From positions 10,308,001 through 10,372,000 of the forward strand of contig NC_092604.1 of the NCBI RefSeq assembly GCF_047663525.1: a DNA stretch of 64,000 nucleotides, read 5' to 3'. A model generated the notes under the pieces. That model saw nothing but the letters and a program-made list of their open reading frames with translations. It was not told the DNA's origin and ran no database searches. The translations under genes and the position numbers were made by a program. Shown in pieces: positions 1 to 11,700 of the stretch (the stretch's first letter is position 1; each line of letters begins with the position of its first letter). Source of the stretch: Anas platyrhynchos (Eukaryota > Chordata > Aves > Anseriformes > Anatidae).

Positions 1-59
1 GGGTCCACGAGTGTTGTAGAATTATTCAAGTGAGGAATATCTCCGATTTTAGCAGCAAT
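1..59 (-). CDS. FUBP3: FUBP3 coding exon 2 (partial, cut by window edge)
   Basis: Read on the minus strand, a polypyrimidine tract ending in tacag (60-68) is followed by an open frame giving IAAKIGDIPHLNNSTTLVDP. This closely matches the human FUBP3 segment after exon 1 (IAAKIDSIPHLNNSTPLVDP, from memory). Phase 0 agrees with the end of exon 1. The exon continues past base 1, so its donor, the four KH domains and the rest of the protein lie outside the window. FUBP3 (FBP3) is a nuclear single-stranded DNA/RNA-binding regulator related to the MYC FUSE-binding protein. This piece belongs to the N-terminal region before KH1. Confidence 0.93.
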   Translation of the reverse strand, partial: MAAKIGDIPHLNNSTTLVD

Positions 60-3000
60 CTGTAAAAAAAACAGAGGAGAAAAATACAGTTAGTGCATTT
101 GCAGTTTCAACCACCAGAGCTACCCGTTCTTTCTCCCAACAAAGCCTTCACCCCAGTGCAATCTTCTCCCAGCTCTTTTCTGTATAGGTGGCTTTATAAA
201 AAGCCCTAAGCAAGCAGCACTTTATTTGTACAGCAACCAGCCTTCCTCGTGCTTTGGCTATTTGTTTAATTAAGATCACGTTCGCCCAGCTCCTCTTCCT
301 GGTCACGAGTACGTATTTACTGCCTGCGATATTATATTCAGATTTGTTTGTGCGTTCAGCTGAGGAGCTGAATCTAGCAAAGAGCTGAGCGAGCTCCCCG
401 GCTCCGTCCCGGGGAAGCCACCGCCGTGTAGGAGGACACAGGCTCCTGCTGTATCTGCGCACATCCAGAGCCACAGAAACGCAGACGTGGGCATCAGTGG
501 GGGTGAGGGGAGGGGAAGGCGAGGAATGTGAAGATACACAGCACAAGGACGGGGTTGGGAACTCCTCGCTGAGGGCCTGGCTCAGCCTGAGCTTACTGCA
601 CGAAGAATAAGCCACTGGGCAAGCTGTTAGCCCAGAATGAGCTGCAATTTCCTGCAGCAGTCAATGCTTGAGTGGCTGTGTGTGTGCCTGTGCCTCTGCT
701 TCCAGCCCGCAGAGGAGCACCAGCCATTCCCAGGGGAGCTGAGACACGAGGAGGACACAGAGGAAAGAAGAGATGCTCTGGCATTACAGTGAGGGCACCG
801 GGGTGAGCAAAAAAACAGGTGAGAGGCACACACCTCGCTCACACTCAGTAAGAGTGAAAGCTGAGCTCGTCTCTAACGACACGTGGGACACACCAGGATC
901 AAGCTGTCACCTGCTCCCCCAGCCAGGTCTAGAAGCCGTACAGGTGCAGGACTTCAGGGCTGCTCTGAGCTTCTGCAGCCTTCGGGGCACCCTGGCACAC
1001 GTAAAGGGCTTTGCTAGAGCAAGCAAGCGCAGAACAAACTAGCTGCAGGAAAAAAATATACATATTCTGGGTATTCTACAGCATTTGCTGCCTTTCCCAG
1101 CAAAAAAAAGAAAATCACCAGATATAATGTGTGCCTGGAGTCTGATCACACTCTATTACAGCTGAGATTTCACCGGAGAAGCAGAAGCAGCAGAAGGAAT
1201 AGATGGAAAAAGAGCATTTTACACAGATGTGCTTTAAACGAAGGCAAGGGCAAACGAGAAATATAACTAAAGGTGGCTCTAAAATTTAAGTTTTATTGCA
1301 ACAGAAAGACATCCGCAGTAACTCTGGTTGTTGACACCATCAACTGCTGCAGAGGAATAAACAACTGCCCAGGATGCAGAACCACAGGGTAGGGAAAAAA
1401 TGCTGTTTGAAATAACCTCGGAAGATTGAGGGCACTGCTTTTAGAAAGAGAATAGAAAACATTCCCTTCAATGCCTCGCATGAAAAGGGCTCCAAGTTTT
1501 GACCATTTTCTCATTCTGACCATTCCTTCCTGTCCTCTTTTAGAAAGGCAGCAACTTCGTTGGATCAGAAGTGCCAGCAGCCCGAGGATAAAATCCTGCC
1601 ACTTTTACCCACAGGATTTTGACTGGTTTTTGGACAAACAACTGAAAACACAACACCAGACCATGAAACCCCCAGTTGGACTGAGCTAGCCCCCAAAAAG
1701 GAAGAACTGTTCGGTCATAACCTCATTTTAGTGCCCCAACCAGCACAGCGACCACGTGGCAAAGCTCTGACAACAAGCACGCCGCGTGTCCGCATGTCCA
1801 AGAGCGAATAAGCTCACAGGAAAATAATTCTGAAAGCATCAACACGGACGAGCCCCTGTCTGTTCTGCAACAGAAAGCATCAGGTGAGGCCTTGCTTTTT
1901 GCTGACTGCACCCAGAGTGGCAGCCCCTTACCCACAGGCTTCCCTGTTACGTTTGGGATGCAGAGGATTTTAGTGAAGGTACGAAGAGCACAGGTGTCTT
2001 CTGACTACTTCAGTGCTGAAAAAGACTTAAAAATGCATTTTGTAGCCATCCGTTGACAGCTTTAACACCCTAACATCCAATCCAAACACACGCCAAGAGG
2101 AATTGTGGTCAGCTGTAACACGCCCTGGCTTATTTTGGAACATTTGATTGTAGAGTGCCCTTTGTGAGATCTTTCTGCTAGTGGTTATTTACTCAAAAAA
2201 AAAAATAAATCTCTAAGATGTGGAAGTGGCGAGCTGATAGTTTGGAACTGAAATCACTCACCGCACGCACATGGGGTAGGAAAAAACTTTGTGGATAGCA
2301 GGAATGGGCCTAGAGAAGGAAGCTGGCGTTAGGAAGGTGTGAGCAAACATCACCAGCCCCATGGAGGGCTTTTGGCTCCGAGCTTTATAAATCCCTGCTC
2401 GTGCTTAGCACACAATTATCTCCCCAGAACAGAAGCCTCAAAGTTAGAGGACAGAATAAGAGAGGCGATGCAATTTTCACACTATCAGCTTTTGGGATGT
2501 TTTTTTTTTTTCTTCCTTTACTGAAACTTGCACCCTTATCTCCAAAGCCTCCCAGCTGCCACGGGATTACACGCAGACGACACGCCGCCTCCCTCCAGCA
2601 GGAAAAACACCCCGCAAAATCAAGAGTTAAGCTTCCACAGCAGACACAGCCGTTAAAATATATATTTTTTAAACTCCTTAGGTCTGACCTACAATGGGAA
2701 CCTCCGTTTCCACTACAGGTTCAGCAGGGAGATAAGCACAGAAGTTAGAACAGAGCAAAAGTAAGCAGACCTAGCCCTTATCTGAGCAGATGACCTTGAG
2801 TGCCATACTGCTAGCCACAGCTTTTGTCCCTCTGCATGTCAGGCTTTTTTTTTTTTTTTTTTAACCCAGCGCATCCATTTCACTGAGCTCTGAAATACGC
2901 TGGAAAAAGCATCTCTACCCCAGACCCGTTTCTGCACCAAATCCCCTCACATTAAAGCTTTCCAACGAGCATTTTAAAGGACACGGCATAAGGCTCGAGT

Positions 3001-6000
3001 ACAAAAACTGCAATTGTAAAGCCAAGAATAACTAAATAAACAAGAGTTGCCCGAGGCATACATGTTTTCCTAATACCTTACGTTTCTGTCCTCCTATACC
3101 TTCACCACCCTTTAAAAGTGGTGCAATACCCAAACACTTTTAGATATGGAGCTTCTCGGCTAGGCACAACGGGACTCGAGCACCAGTGTCTGCAGAAGGC
3201 AGCTCTCAAAAGGGCCTCGCTTCTGGGAAAGACCTCTCCCTGCTGTCCTGCAAAAGAACAGCAAGCAGTAAAAACACCAATTTGAGATATCAGCAGGATA
3301 GAAAACAACAAGGCGCTGGCATCGGACCCGTCAGTGCCTCTGCCACCCTTCCCATGCAGACAGAACGCTCACTTGCATGGTAGCAGTTCCCCCAAAGCTC
3401 TGGAGGAAGCAGCAAAACCACCCCCAGCCATTTAAGGTGCATCCCACAGGTGGTGTCCCTAATTGCAAAGATCTAAAGCTTTGAGGATGACCTGAAAAAG
3501 TACTTTTCTCTCTGCCCTTTTGGAGTAAGTCTCAAGGTCCCTCTCTCCCTGTGGAAATGAGAAGTTGGAGCCTGCCACCAGGAAGGCCTTTTAAACACAC
3601 GGCGCGTTGGCTCTCGGGAAGCCTGAGGACGTTCACTCCCTTTCGAGGTACCCAAGCCACCTCGCTACGTACGGGCTGCCAAGCTGCAGACTCTCCTCTT
3701 CGTATCATTCTTGGAAATTCGGGTGCAGAGAACGTATGGGAGGTTACAGGAATGCCACAGGTAGGAAGAGGGAATCACCAGGTGCTGTGAGGGCACACAC
3801 TGTACAGAGAACGAGACTGCCACGAGGGAGAGGAGAAGGTAAGAGCCAAGCTCTGCCACTGAGAACAAGGCCTGAGGACAGTCCAAGAGAAACCCATTTT
3901 TATCTGGGGTCCTGGCAGCTCTGCTTGTTTTTTTACTCAGAAGGAGAGCAGACATCCTTTCTCCTGCTCCCAAATGCCACCGAGGCAGCTTGTGCCTCTG
4001 CGTGCAGATCGCTCACACTACAACCCAAACATGATCCGCTCACCAGAGCCGTGCTGCAGAAGCTGCAGCAGAGCCCGGCTCAGACCTTCAGCATTCACCT
4101 GGAGAAGCCCTTTTAGATACGCCTCATATATTGAGGAGTACACACACACACCCCCCAAGAAAAAAAACCTCCAACCAAGTCCTTCGAAAGCACCGTGAGT
4201 CATTTCCTCCAGCGGTGCTACAGATTTCTTACTCTCGTGTTAGCTCAGGTCCCAGTGTGCTTGAGAGCAGTCACAGTGATTGATCAGGGAAAAGTCTTCC
4301 TTGCCTTGAATTATTTAGCTATTAATAACTAAGCAGAGGAAACCACAGCTCAAGGTTTGGGTAATGGCTCTCACGAGAGCTGAATTGAGCCAGTTTCATT
4401 ACCAGCCTTCAGTGCAAAATTAAACTTTGGGAGAGTTCAAATGTCAAGGCAGGGATGCCAGGCCAACACAGGAAGCAAGAACTGAGACTGCCGTGTTTTT
4501 CCTTCTGCCCTCTCCCTGCTTAAGGCAGAAACAATATTCAGAAAAGGCTACAGCACAGGCCAGGAGTAAAAGCTGACCTCTGTGTAGCAAATCAGGATGG
4601 GTCAGGCACGCTACAACATTAAATGTGGTCAGTGAAAGCTCTGCCACCACCTCCAGAGAAAGGCTAGGTGTACCTGCCTCTACAGCCCGCCTGATTCTCA
4701 GCCAGGGCAGCCAGGTGAACCTCTCTCCACCGAGCACTCCCCAAATCCCACTCTCATCCCCCAAATACTAACAAAAAAAGAACATTCAAGAGGCAGCAGA
4801 CAACTCGCTGCAGAAAAACGTAGGCACTGGGCTCCCAGAACGAGTGCAGAGAGCACATTTCTCACCACACTTGTCTCTAGTGTGGAAGATGGGCTGCTAT
4901 GCCCACAATTGGCAGCTCTGGACATTTGGACAGATTTCAGCTCAGACTGATGCCACATGCTCAGGGAAACCCAATGTATTCTTTCATATATAATGAATTT
5001 TGGAGCAGCAAAATCGGAGTAAACAAGCAGGGCTAAGTTACAGAATTCTTTGATATTCCACCTCCTTCGTGCATCAACATGAGGCTCCTCAGCCCACCCT
5101 ACAAACACAACAGGTATTGCCACCGATTTTTGGATAGCCCTGAGTTAGCTGAGCAGAGGCATCCCACTCAACCTGGTACCCATCAGACGAATGCTGCGTG
5201 GTGTGACGCTTCCAACACACTCACAGAAAGGTTTCAACACGCTACAACCCACCAGCAAGGAACTGATGATCTCTGGTGATGACCAATGTGCAAGGATTAT
5301 TCAACAGCGAGCCCGCAATAGTATCATCAGATACCCTGGGATGTTTTTGCGACAGGAGGCCTTCGGTTACAGGCGACCAGGTCAAGGCAAACACAGCTGC
5401 AACCCCTCTCGATTGAACTGCACGGAGCAGATAACCCCGGGCAGACAGCGCAGCTCTCAGACATCGCACACCGTCAAGGCCACGGGGCTTTGTGAGCCAC
5501 CGAGGAGCGACACCTGGCCTCACCTGGGGAGCTGCTAGCACGCAGCTCGCCTCCTGCAGTGCTTCTAAAACAGAAATAAGCAGATGAAGAACAAACTGGC
5601 TTGTGAGCTCTTCTAGGAAGGTGCAGGGTGCTCCTCTAGAGCAGCCAGCGCCTCTGTACGCTTGCTGCAGACGGCGCAGAACAGGCTTTGCTGCCACACT
5701 GATTCACCAGCGAGCCGCGAGCGACGGTACGCCGCTCAAATCCCTTCAGGAGCTCCTAGGGTCCGCCTTAGCTCCTTCGAAGTTTCTCAGCTCAATGAGA
5801 AAAGCGAGCCTGGGAAACAGAAGGCGAGTCTCCCTACCTGGCCTGTAACACTGGAAGGAATAAAATCAGTCTGCTGGCAGCACGGAGCCGTGTCACACCT
5901 TGCTCCCACCTTGGAAACACAAGCAGCAGGGACAGCAGCAGCCGCTCGCTTCTGAAGCCTCTTTCTCCAGAGCACAGCGCAGGGGGGACGCCAGACCCCA

Positions 6001-6442
6001 TGGGGGAGGCTGGGACACCCCAAACCCTGCAGAAGGCTGCTGATTAAATCCCGTCTCACCTCTCACACTGCGAGCTGCCATTTCACCCCTGTGACTGCTT
6101 GGGACACCCCTCACCTCTCCCTCTATGGAGAGAGGAACCAGACCCTGCAGCGGGCCTCGGGGGCTACCCCAAAGCCCCCTTATGACCAAAAACCCTCGTG
6201 AGGGCCCCTTAATGCACCCTGGGGGGGGCAAACACGAGGAGGGGAGGACCCGGTGCCACAGCGAGGGGCCTGGTGTCACCCAGGAGGGACTCGGTGTCAC
6301 GGTGAGGGGCCTGCTGTCACGATAGAGGGCCGGGTGTCACGATAAGAGGCCTGGCACCACAGCAAGGGGCCCGGTGCCACCCCCGGGTACCCCGCAGCGG
6401 GCCCTGCCCCGACCCCGGGGCCGCCCCCGGCCCGTCGGTTAC
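60..6442 (-). other. FUBP3: FUBP3 intron 1
   Basis: This intron lies between two exons whose phases match, with donor CAG|gtaacc at 6443/6442 and acceptor tacag at 60. Roughly the first 5 kb of coordinates is AT-richer than the rest of the window. It carries a T run at about 2845-2862. Composition turns GC-rich towards the promoter from about 5.5 kb. Many short open frames occur on both strands, but I recognise no domain or splice-supported exon. A 20-bp tandem array sits at its 5' end (6244-6380). Confidence 0.85.
6244..6380. repeat. 20-bp tandem repeat next to the FUBP3 exon 1 donor
   Basis: About seven copies of a unit like gaggggcctggtgtcac plus 3-4 bases follow one another. The copies at 6301, 6321, 6341 and 6361 are exactly 20 bp apart and one copy is 21 bp. 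The array ends about 63 bp from the FUBP3 exon 1 donor, inside intron 1. Copies differ by a few substitutions, so it is a diverged minisatellite rather than a fresh expansion. Confidence 0.9.
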
Positions 6443-6529
6443 CTGCCGGACCCGGTGCAGGGCATCGGCGAACCCCTCGGCTTTGATCCCCACGGGGGCC
6501 GGGCTCTGCCCCTGCGCCAGCTCCGCCAT
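6443..6529 (-). CDS. FUBP3: FUBP3 coding exon 1 (start codon)
   Basis: The ATG at 6529-6527 opens 29 codons beginning MAELAQGQSPAPVG and ending FADALHRVRQ, then donor CAG|gtaacc. The human N-terminus is MAELVQGQSAPVGMKAEGFVDALHRVRQ (from memory), so this bird copy has one extra residue and a few conservative changes. The exon ends in phase 0 and joins exon 2 at 59. The start codon lies in a Kozak-like GGGCCATGG setting inside a CpG-rich promoter. The encoded segment is the short N-terminal region before the KH domains and has no enzymatic motif. Confidence 0.95.
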
Positions 6530-6680
6530 GGCCCGAGCCCCGCTGCCGCCTCCTGCTTCTCCTCCTCCTCCTCCTCCACCGCCGCCGTCCCGCCCGGGGA
6601 CCCGCACCCGGAAAGGGAAAGAGCCCCCCGCTTCCGGCGGAAATGGGGCGGGAACCGGGGCGGGAGAGGGGCGGGGATGG
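6530..6680 (-). promoter_or_regulatory. FUBP3: FUBP3 5' UTR and CpG-island core promoter
   Basis: The bases directly upstream of the FUBP3 ATG are very GC- and CpG-rich, have no TATA box and carry a TCC/GCC run (6553-6587) that is GGA/GGC-rich on the transcript. An ETS/GABP-type CCGGAAG is present on the minus strand at 6631-6637. GC boxes (ggggcggg) lie near 6645-6652, 6657-6664 and 6669-6676. This is the usual architecture of a broadly expressed CpG-island promoter. The exact start site cannot be read from the sequence. Confidence 0.7.
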
Positions 6681-6747
6681 GGATGGGGATGGGATGGGGA
6701 TGGGGATGGGATGGGGATGGGGATGGGATGGGGATGGGGGGGGGGGA
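6673..6747. repeat. GGGGAT/GGGAT tandem array upstream of FUBP3
   Basis: Alternating ggggat and gggat units run for about 75 bp and end in a run of G. Many evenly spaced G-runs of three or more on the plus strand could form a G-quadruplex, with an i-motif on the C-rich FUBP3 sense strand. It begins about 145 bp upstream of the FUBP3 start codon. Confidence 0.92.
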
Positions 6748-6892
6748 GCGGGGCCGGTCCCGGTCCCGGTCCCGGTTGTAGGCACCGCGTGCCGAGGAGC
6801 GGGGCCGTGTCCCCGTGTGTGCAGCGGGACGGGGGTGGCGCAAGGAGCAGCCTGCGGGCACCTCGGGGATACCGAGCTACAGAGCCCGCACT

Positions 6893-7644
6893 GAGACCCA
6901 GCAGTGTAACAGAGACACCACAAACACACAGAGAGCCCAAAGAGACCCCACAGAGCCCCAACAGTCTCACAGAGACCCCTCAGGGCCCCTGCAGAGTCCC
7001 AACAGTCCCACAGAGACCCCACAGGGAACCCAAAGAGCACCCACAGAGCCCCAACAGTCCCACAGAGCCACCACAAACAAACAGGGACCCCCAAAGAGCC
7101 CCCACAGGGCCACCCACCTACCTACAGAGACCCCACAGATGCCCCACAAAGCCCTGACAGTCCCACAGAGACCCCACAGAGACCCAACAGAGACCCAACA
7201 GTCCCACAGAGCCACCACAAACCCACAGAGACCCCCAAAGAGCCCCCCACAGGGCCACCCACCTACCCACAGAGACCCCACAGACACCCCACAAAGCCCT
7301 GACAGTCCCAAAGAGACCCCACAGAGACCCAACAGTGCAACAGAGCGACCACAAACCCACAGAGTCCCCCAGAGAGCCCCTACAGAGCCACTCACCCACC
7401 CACAGAGACCCCACAGAGCCCCCACAGAGCCTACACAAACCCACAGAGCCCCCATGGAGTCCCCCATAGAGCCACCCACCCACCCACTGAGACCCCACAG
7501 AGCCCCAACAGTCTCACAGAGCCCCCCACAGAGTCCCCCAAAGAGCCCCTACAGAGCCACCCCCCACCCACAGAGCCCCCATAGACACCCCACAGAGCCA
7601 CCCACACACACACAGAGACCCCACAGAGCCCCCACAGACCCACC
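6893..7644. repeat. Minisatellite of CACAGAGACCC-like units
   Basis: About 750 bp of short related units (cacagagacccc, cacagagcccc, caacagtccc, aaagagccc). A higher-order layer is visible: the block gccaccacaaac recurs at about 7067, 7211 and (as gcgaccacaaac) 7345, spaced 144 and 134 bp, with a degenerate form near 7429. The array starts about 360 bp upstream of the FUBP3 start codon. It leaves long repetitive open frames on both strands, which are artefacts of the repeat. Confidence 0.95.
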
Positions 7645-8753
7645 TGTGGCATGGGCTGGGCTGGGAGCAGCTCACGGATCACCCACCAGCCCCCCCCCAG
7701 GGCACAACGCCTCCCCCCATGCCATCTGCCCAGAGCCCCGTCCTTGGGGGCTTCCAGAAATGGGGCACCCACAGCCACCCTGGCATCCCATGCCACCCAC
7801 ACCACACGATTCCTTCCTTGTGCCACCTAAACCAGCCCTTGGGTTGCTTAAAGCCATCCCCCTTGTCCTGTCACTGACCAGGAGACCCTCCCCAGCTTTC
7901 CTGCAGCCCCCTGTAGGCACTGCAAGGCCACCACGAGGTCCCCCCGGCGCCTTCTCCATGCTGAACGCCCCCAGCCCCCTCAGCTGTCTCCTCACGAGAG
8001 GTGCCCCAAGCCCTCAGCATCCCCATGGCCTCTGCACCCACCCCAACATCTCCACAGCTGCGGGCCTCAGGGCTGAGCACGGTGCTCCAGGGACATCCAA
8101 CTCATCCCAGGGCCGGTTTCCCAAAGCTGCCAGGCCAGAGCATTAAATTCAAGACTCAAACCGTGACCCAAATGACACAAGTGCCATGTTTCTCCTCCCC
8201 GACTGCCCGCACCAGTAGGGAGAAATCACTGGGGCTGACGAAACCACCTGGTGCCCCTCCAAGGTGGTTCTCCCCCGAGTACCAACATTTTCTCTTCTCA
8301 GATCAGCTCCAAGGAGCATCTGAGACAGAAACGCGGCTCCCCCCAAATTCGGGCACCATTTGGGGCCGGTTTCCAGCCCGCCACTGTCCCACTTGGACCA
8401 GGCACTGCTCTGCTCCTCTGGGCCACTACTCTGCATCACGGGGGGCTGCTTCATAGGAAAACTACTCCAAAGCTGGCTGCCCTGCTCAGGACTGGCTCTG
8501 GGAGCCAGGTTTTGGCAATGCCAGCACCCAGCAAGGGGGGTGGGTGCCTCCCGGGGCTGCCTCGGCTCACCCCAGCTGTGAGGGTGCCAGGAGGGTGCAG
8601 CCGAGCCCCTACAGCAGATGGGGCCACAGAAGGGAGTAAGATGGAGCCAGGCGAGGCGGTAAGAAGACATCAGACAGCCATTGAAAAGGAGGAAATTACA
8701 GGCCTTAAACACTCCCAGAAACAAATTTTTGATGTAAATCTTCCTTTTGAGTG

Positions 8754-8779
8754 AAAAAAAAAAAAAAAAAAAAAAAAAA
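8754..8779. repeat. 26-base poly(A) tract
   Basis: This is an uninterrupted run of A followed by an A/G-rich stretch. No AATAAA precedes it and I recognise no gene copy upstream, so it is recorded as a simple repeat rather than a retrocopy tail. Confidence 0.9.
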
Positions 8780-11700
8780 GGAAAAAGAAAGGAGTGATTC
8801 TACGCCTCCATCATCCTTCTCCCCCCGCTGTCCCCACTCTGAAGACACACACACCTTCACACACGCACACACACTGAAATTAGTTGTGACAGCTGAAATT
8901 CTCTTCTCATCGGACGACGTTTGACAGGGTACTTAAAAAAGGAGAGGAGAAAAAAAAAAAACAACACGCACACAAGAAGAAGAAAAGGGAAAGTGGTTTG
9001 GTGTCGCGTGTGGGAGGCGGAGGGGGGTGATGGGGTGGGGGATTTCAAGTGATACAAGGCGCATAATTCAGGCTTCTTGGATTGCAAAAGCTCCTCTTAC
9101 CTAAAGGGCCTGCTGCCTTTATTTTTATCCAAATGGCTCAATTACTGCAAAGCCCCACAGAGAAAATTATGGATGTTTGCCTCTATTTTTCTCCCCTTGT
9201 CTCGACAACTGTAGATATTTTGTTTTCCTTCTTTCCATCTCTCTCTCTCTTTTTTTTTTTTTTTCCTCTTGGTGCTGGTGGGTGCGGGGGTGGGAGGTGG
9301 CCAGGGACCGGGATGGGGGCTGGATGCGGGGGACGTGGGGCGAGGGACGGGGTGCTGAGCACGGTGGCCCTGCCACCATCACCCAACTTGTTCCTCTCCC
9401 CATCTCCCACCCATCACCTCGCACCTTTTGCTCCTCGTGTCCCCCTCATTCTCTCCCTCGCTCTCGCCCCGTTTCCCACCCTGCTCCTTTCCTCCAGCCC
9501 TCTCCCCCTTCGATCTCCCCCCACCTCTCCCTCCTCTCCTTCCCCCGACACCCCCTCCCTGTGCCTCTCAAAGCCACCATAATAGCAGCTTGTTTGGCAC
9601 TTCACTTGGTCTCAATGAGAAAATTCCCCCCTCTCCCTCTTTTTGCCTTCGTTATTTCCAAACCCTGCAATAGCTCCTTTGCTCAGGGCTGCGGGAAGTG
9701 CCCATTTTTCAACATTTTTCTTTGGCTTATGTTTGTCATCCTCTGAATTACCGCACCGGGGAGTCCAGTCAGCCCGACACCGGGCCCTGCTATTCACGCC
9801 TCTCCTGCTCCTTGAGATCATGTAGGGAGAAATTAGTTATTTATTTCGAGCACCACTGCAGCACACTTCCCAGCAGAAGTGTTTGCTTGGATCCCCGCAG
9901 GAGCAGGAGGCTCCGCAGGGACCGATGGCTCCGGCCAGAGCCGTGGCCAGGGCAGGGCAGGGGACATGCCCCCCCCCCCTGCCAGGAGGGGATGGAGAGG
10001 GTCCCCCCCATGCTGAGCTCCTTCCCTGAGGCTCCTCCTGGAGCAGATGTTCCCTGTGGGAGCTTCCAGACCCCCTTGTCCCACGAGGACACTTTATTAT
10101 CGTGGTGTTGTTCCCCAGGGTGTGACGGGTCGCAGGAGCACACGCAGCTGGGGAAACTTTGCACACTAAATGGGAATGACCACAACAACCCACGGGACTC
10201 TGCTGGGTGCTGGAAGGCCGGGCAGGTTTGGTTGGTGGAGGAAAAACCTTGCTCCAGCACAGCCCGTGGTCGCTGGACGCGGTGCCCAGCTCAGCTCGCT
10301 GGGCGCAGATCGGCTCTGGGTGCGCAGGAAAGGATGCGCCAAGGGCACCGCCTCGTGCCACCAGCACATTTTGCTAACCCACCACAATAAATCCACCAAA
10401 GCAAGGATTTTCCCTGCTGTGGCGAGGCCTGGAGGCAGCGAGTGCCAGCCCAGCACATGTGTGGGTCTGCAGACAGCTGGGCTGCAGGGGTGGCACCGCC
10501 ACTGGCCGCGGTGCCATCAGGACGAGGGCCTGGCCAAGCTGCAGCTTTAAAGACCAAGGAGAAGCAGCAGGAGGATGAAAACGCCAAATTGGCCCAGTAG
10601 GTAGACCTGCTATTTAAGTGCAGTGGAGAAGTGAGCGCGAGGAATTACAGGAGAGATGATAGCGCCCTGACAGCTGCCATTTCCCACCGCCAGCCTCCCC
10701 TAATGGAGTCCTAATGTAGTGGTGGGCTCCTCGCTGACAGCCCAGCCCCAGCCGGGGCTTGTCTTTGTGCTGGTGACAGATGGGACAGTCCGGCAACAAA
10801 CCTGTAATCCTCTGATTTCTGCCGCCTCCGCTTAACCCCTTCTTCCCCCGCCACCCGCTCGCTGCCCAGGTGTGCAACCGATGGGGCCCCCAGCACCACC
10901 CCGCTGCAGGGCGCCGGGTCCCTGCGTCCCGGAGGACACAAACGAAGGATTTGGGGAGGGGGTGGCAGCCTGCGGGTCCCTCCCCATCGTTTGGTGGCTG
11001 CTGGCAGGTGGCAGGGCTCAGTTTGGGTACCAAAGCAAGGCAGAGCCGACGGTGATGTGGCTCCCCGTGGGGAAAGGAAAAAGGCAGAGCACATCCTGGC
11101 CAGGTTCCCCATCCTGGCTGGGTTCCCCGTTCATCCTGGCCAGGTTCCCCGTGCTTCTGTGCCCGGGTGACATTTAAGCGTGCAGGTGAGCCGGGGCAGG
11201 TGTGCTCCGCAGCTCTGCGCCCCCCCGGGGGGCTCCGGGCTGCCTGCCCAAAACGGTGGCCAGGGGCTGTGCCACCAGCCGCAGGGGATGCCGAGGGGGT
11301 GGCAGCAGGAAACGCTGCCAAAGTTTCCTGGCAGGAAAAGAAATGCTAGTCCCTGAGCTTGTCTTGCAGCTCCGAGGGAAAAGCAGGCTGGCTGGAGGAT
11401 GCTGTGACGCAGAGGACAGGGGCAGAGGCACGCTCTCTCCCCCGGGGATACAAAGGACAGATTAAACACCTGGCGATCCTCTCCCCCCCCATCCCACCAC
11501 CAGGATGGGCCCAAAAGGATCCCTGGGGAGAGGTTTTTGGATGCTTCATTAGGCAAAGGGTCAAGCCCCTCCACCTCCATCCCGGCACTGAGCATCTCTC
11601 TAACATCCAGCCCTGTCCCCCCAGGATCTCACGCACCGGGCAGAAACTCCGCAGCCCTGCAAGGTCCCAGCTCTCCCCTCACCTCTTCACCGATCCCCCT

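Noticed and set aside
6893-7644. CRISPR-like regular repeats
   Set aside because: Units are contiguous without unique spacers and the DNA is vertebrate. This is a minisatellite.
6815-8146. 443-codon plus-strand open frame rich in Thr, Pro, Gln and Arg
   Set aside because: It is the translation of the minisatellite and continues into random GC-rich sequence. It has no domain and no promoter or splice evidence, and equally long minus-strand frames cross the same array.
8251-8779. Open frame ending in a 26-base A run, resembling a retrocopy
   Set aside because: I recognise no parent protein, no AATAAA precedes the A run, and no clear target-site duplication is visible.
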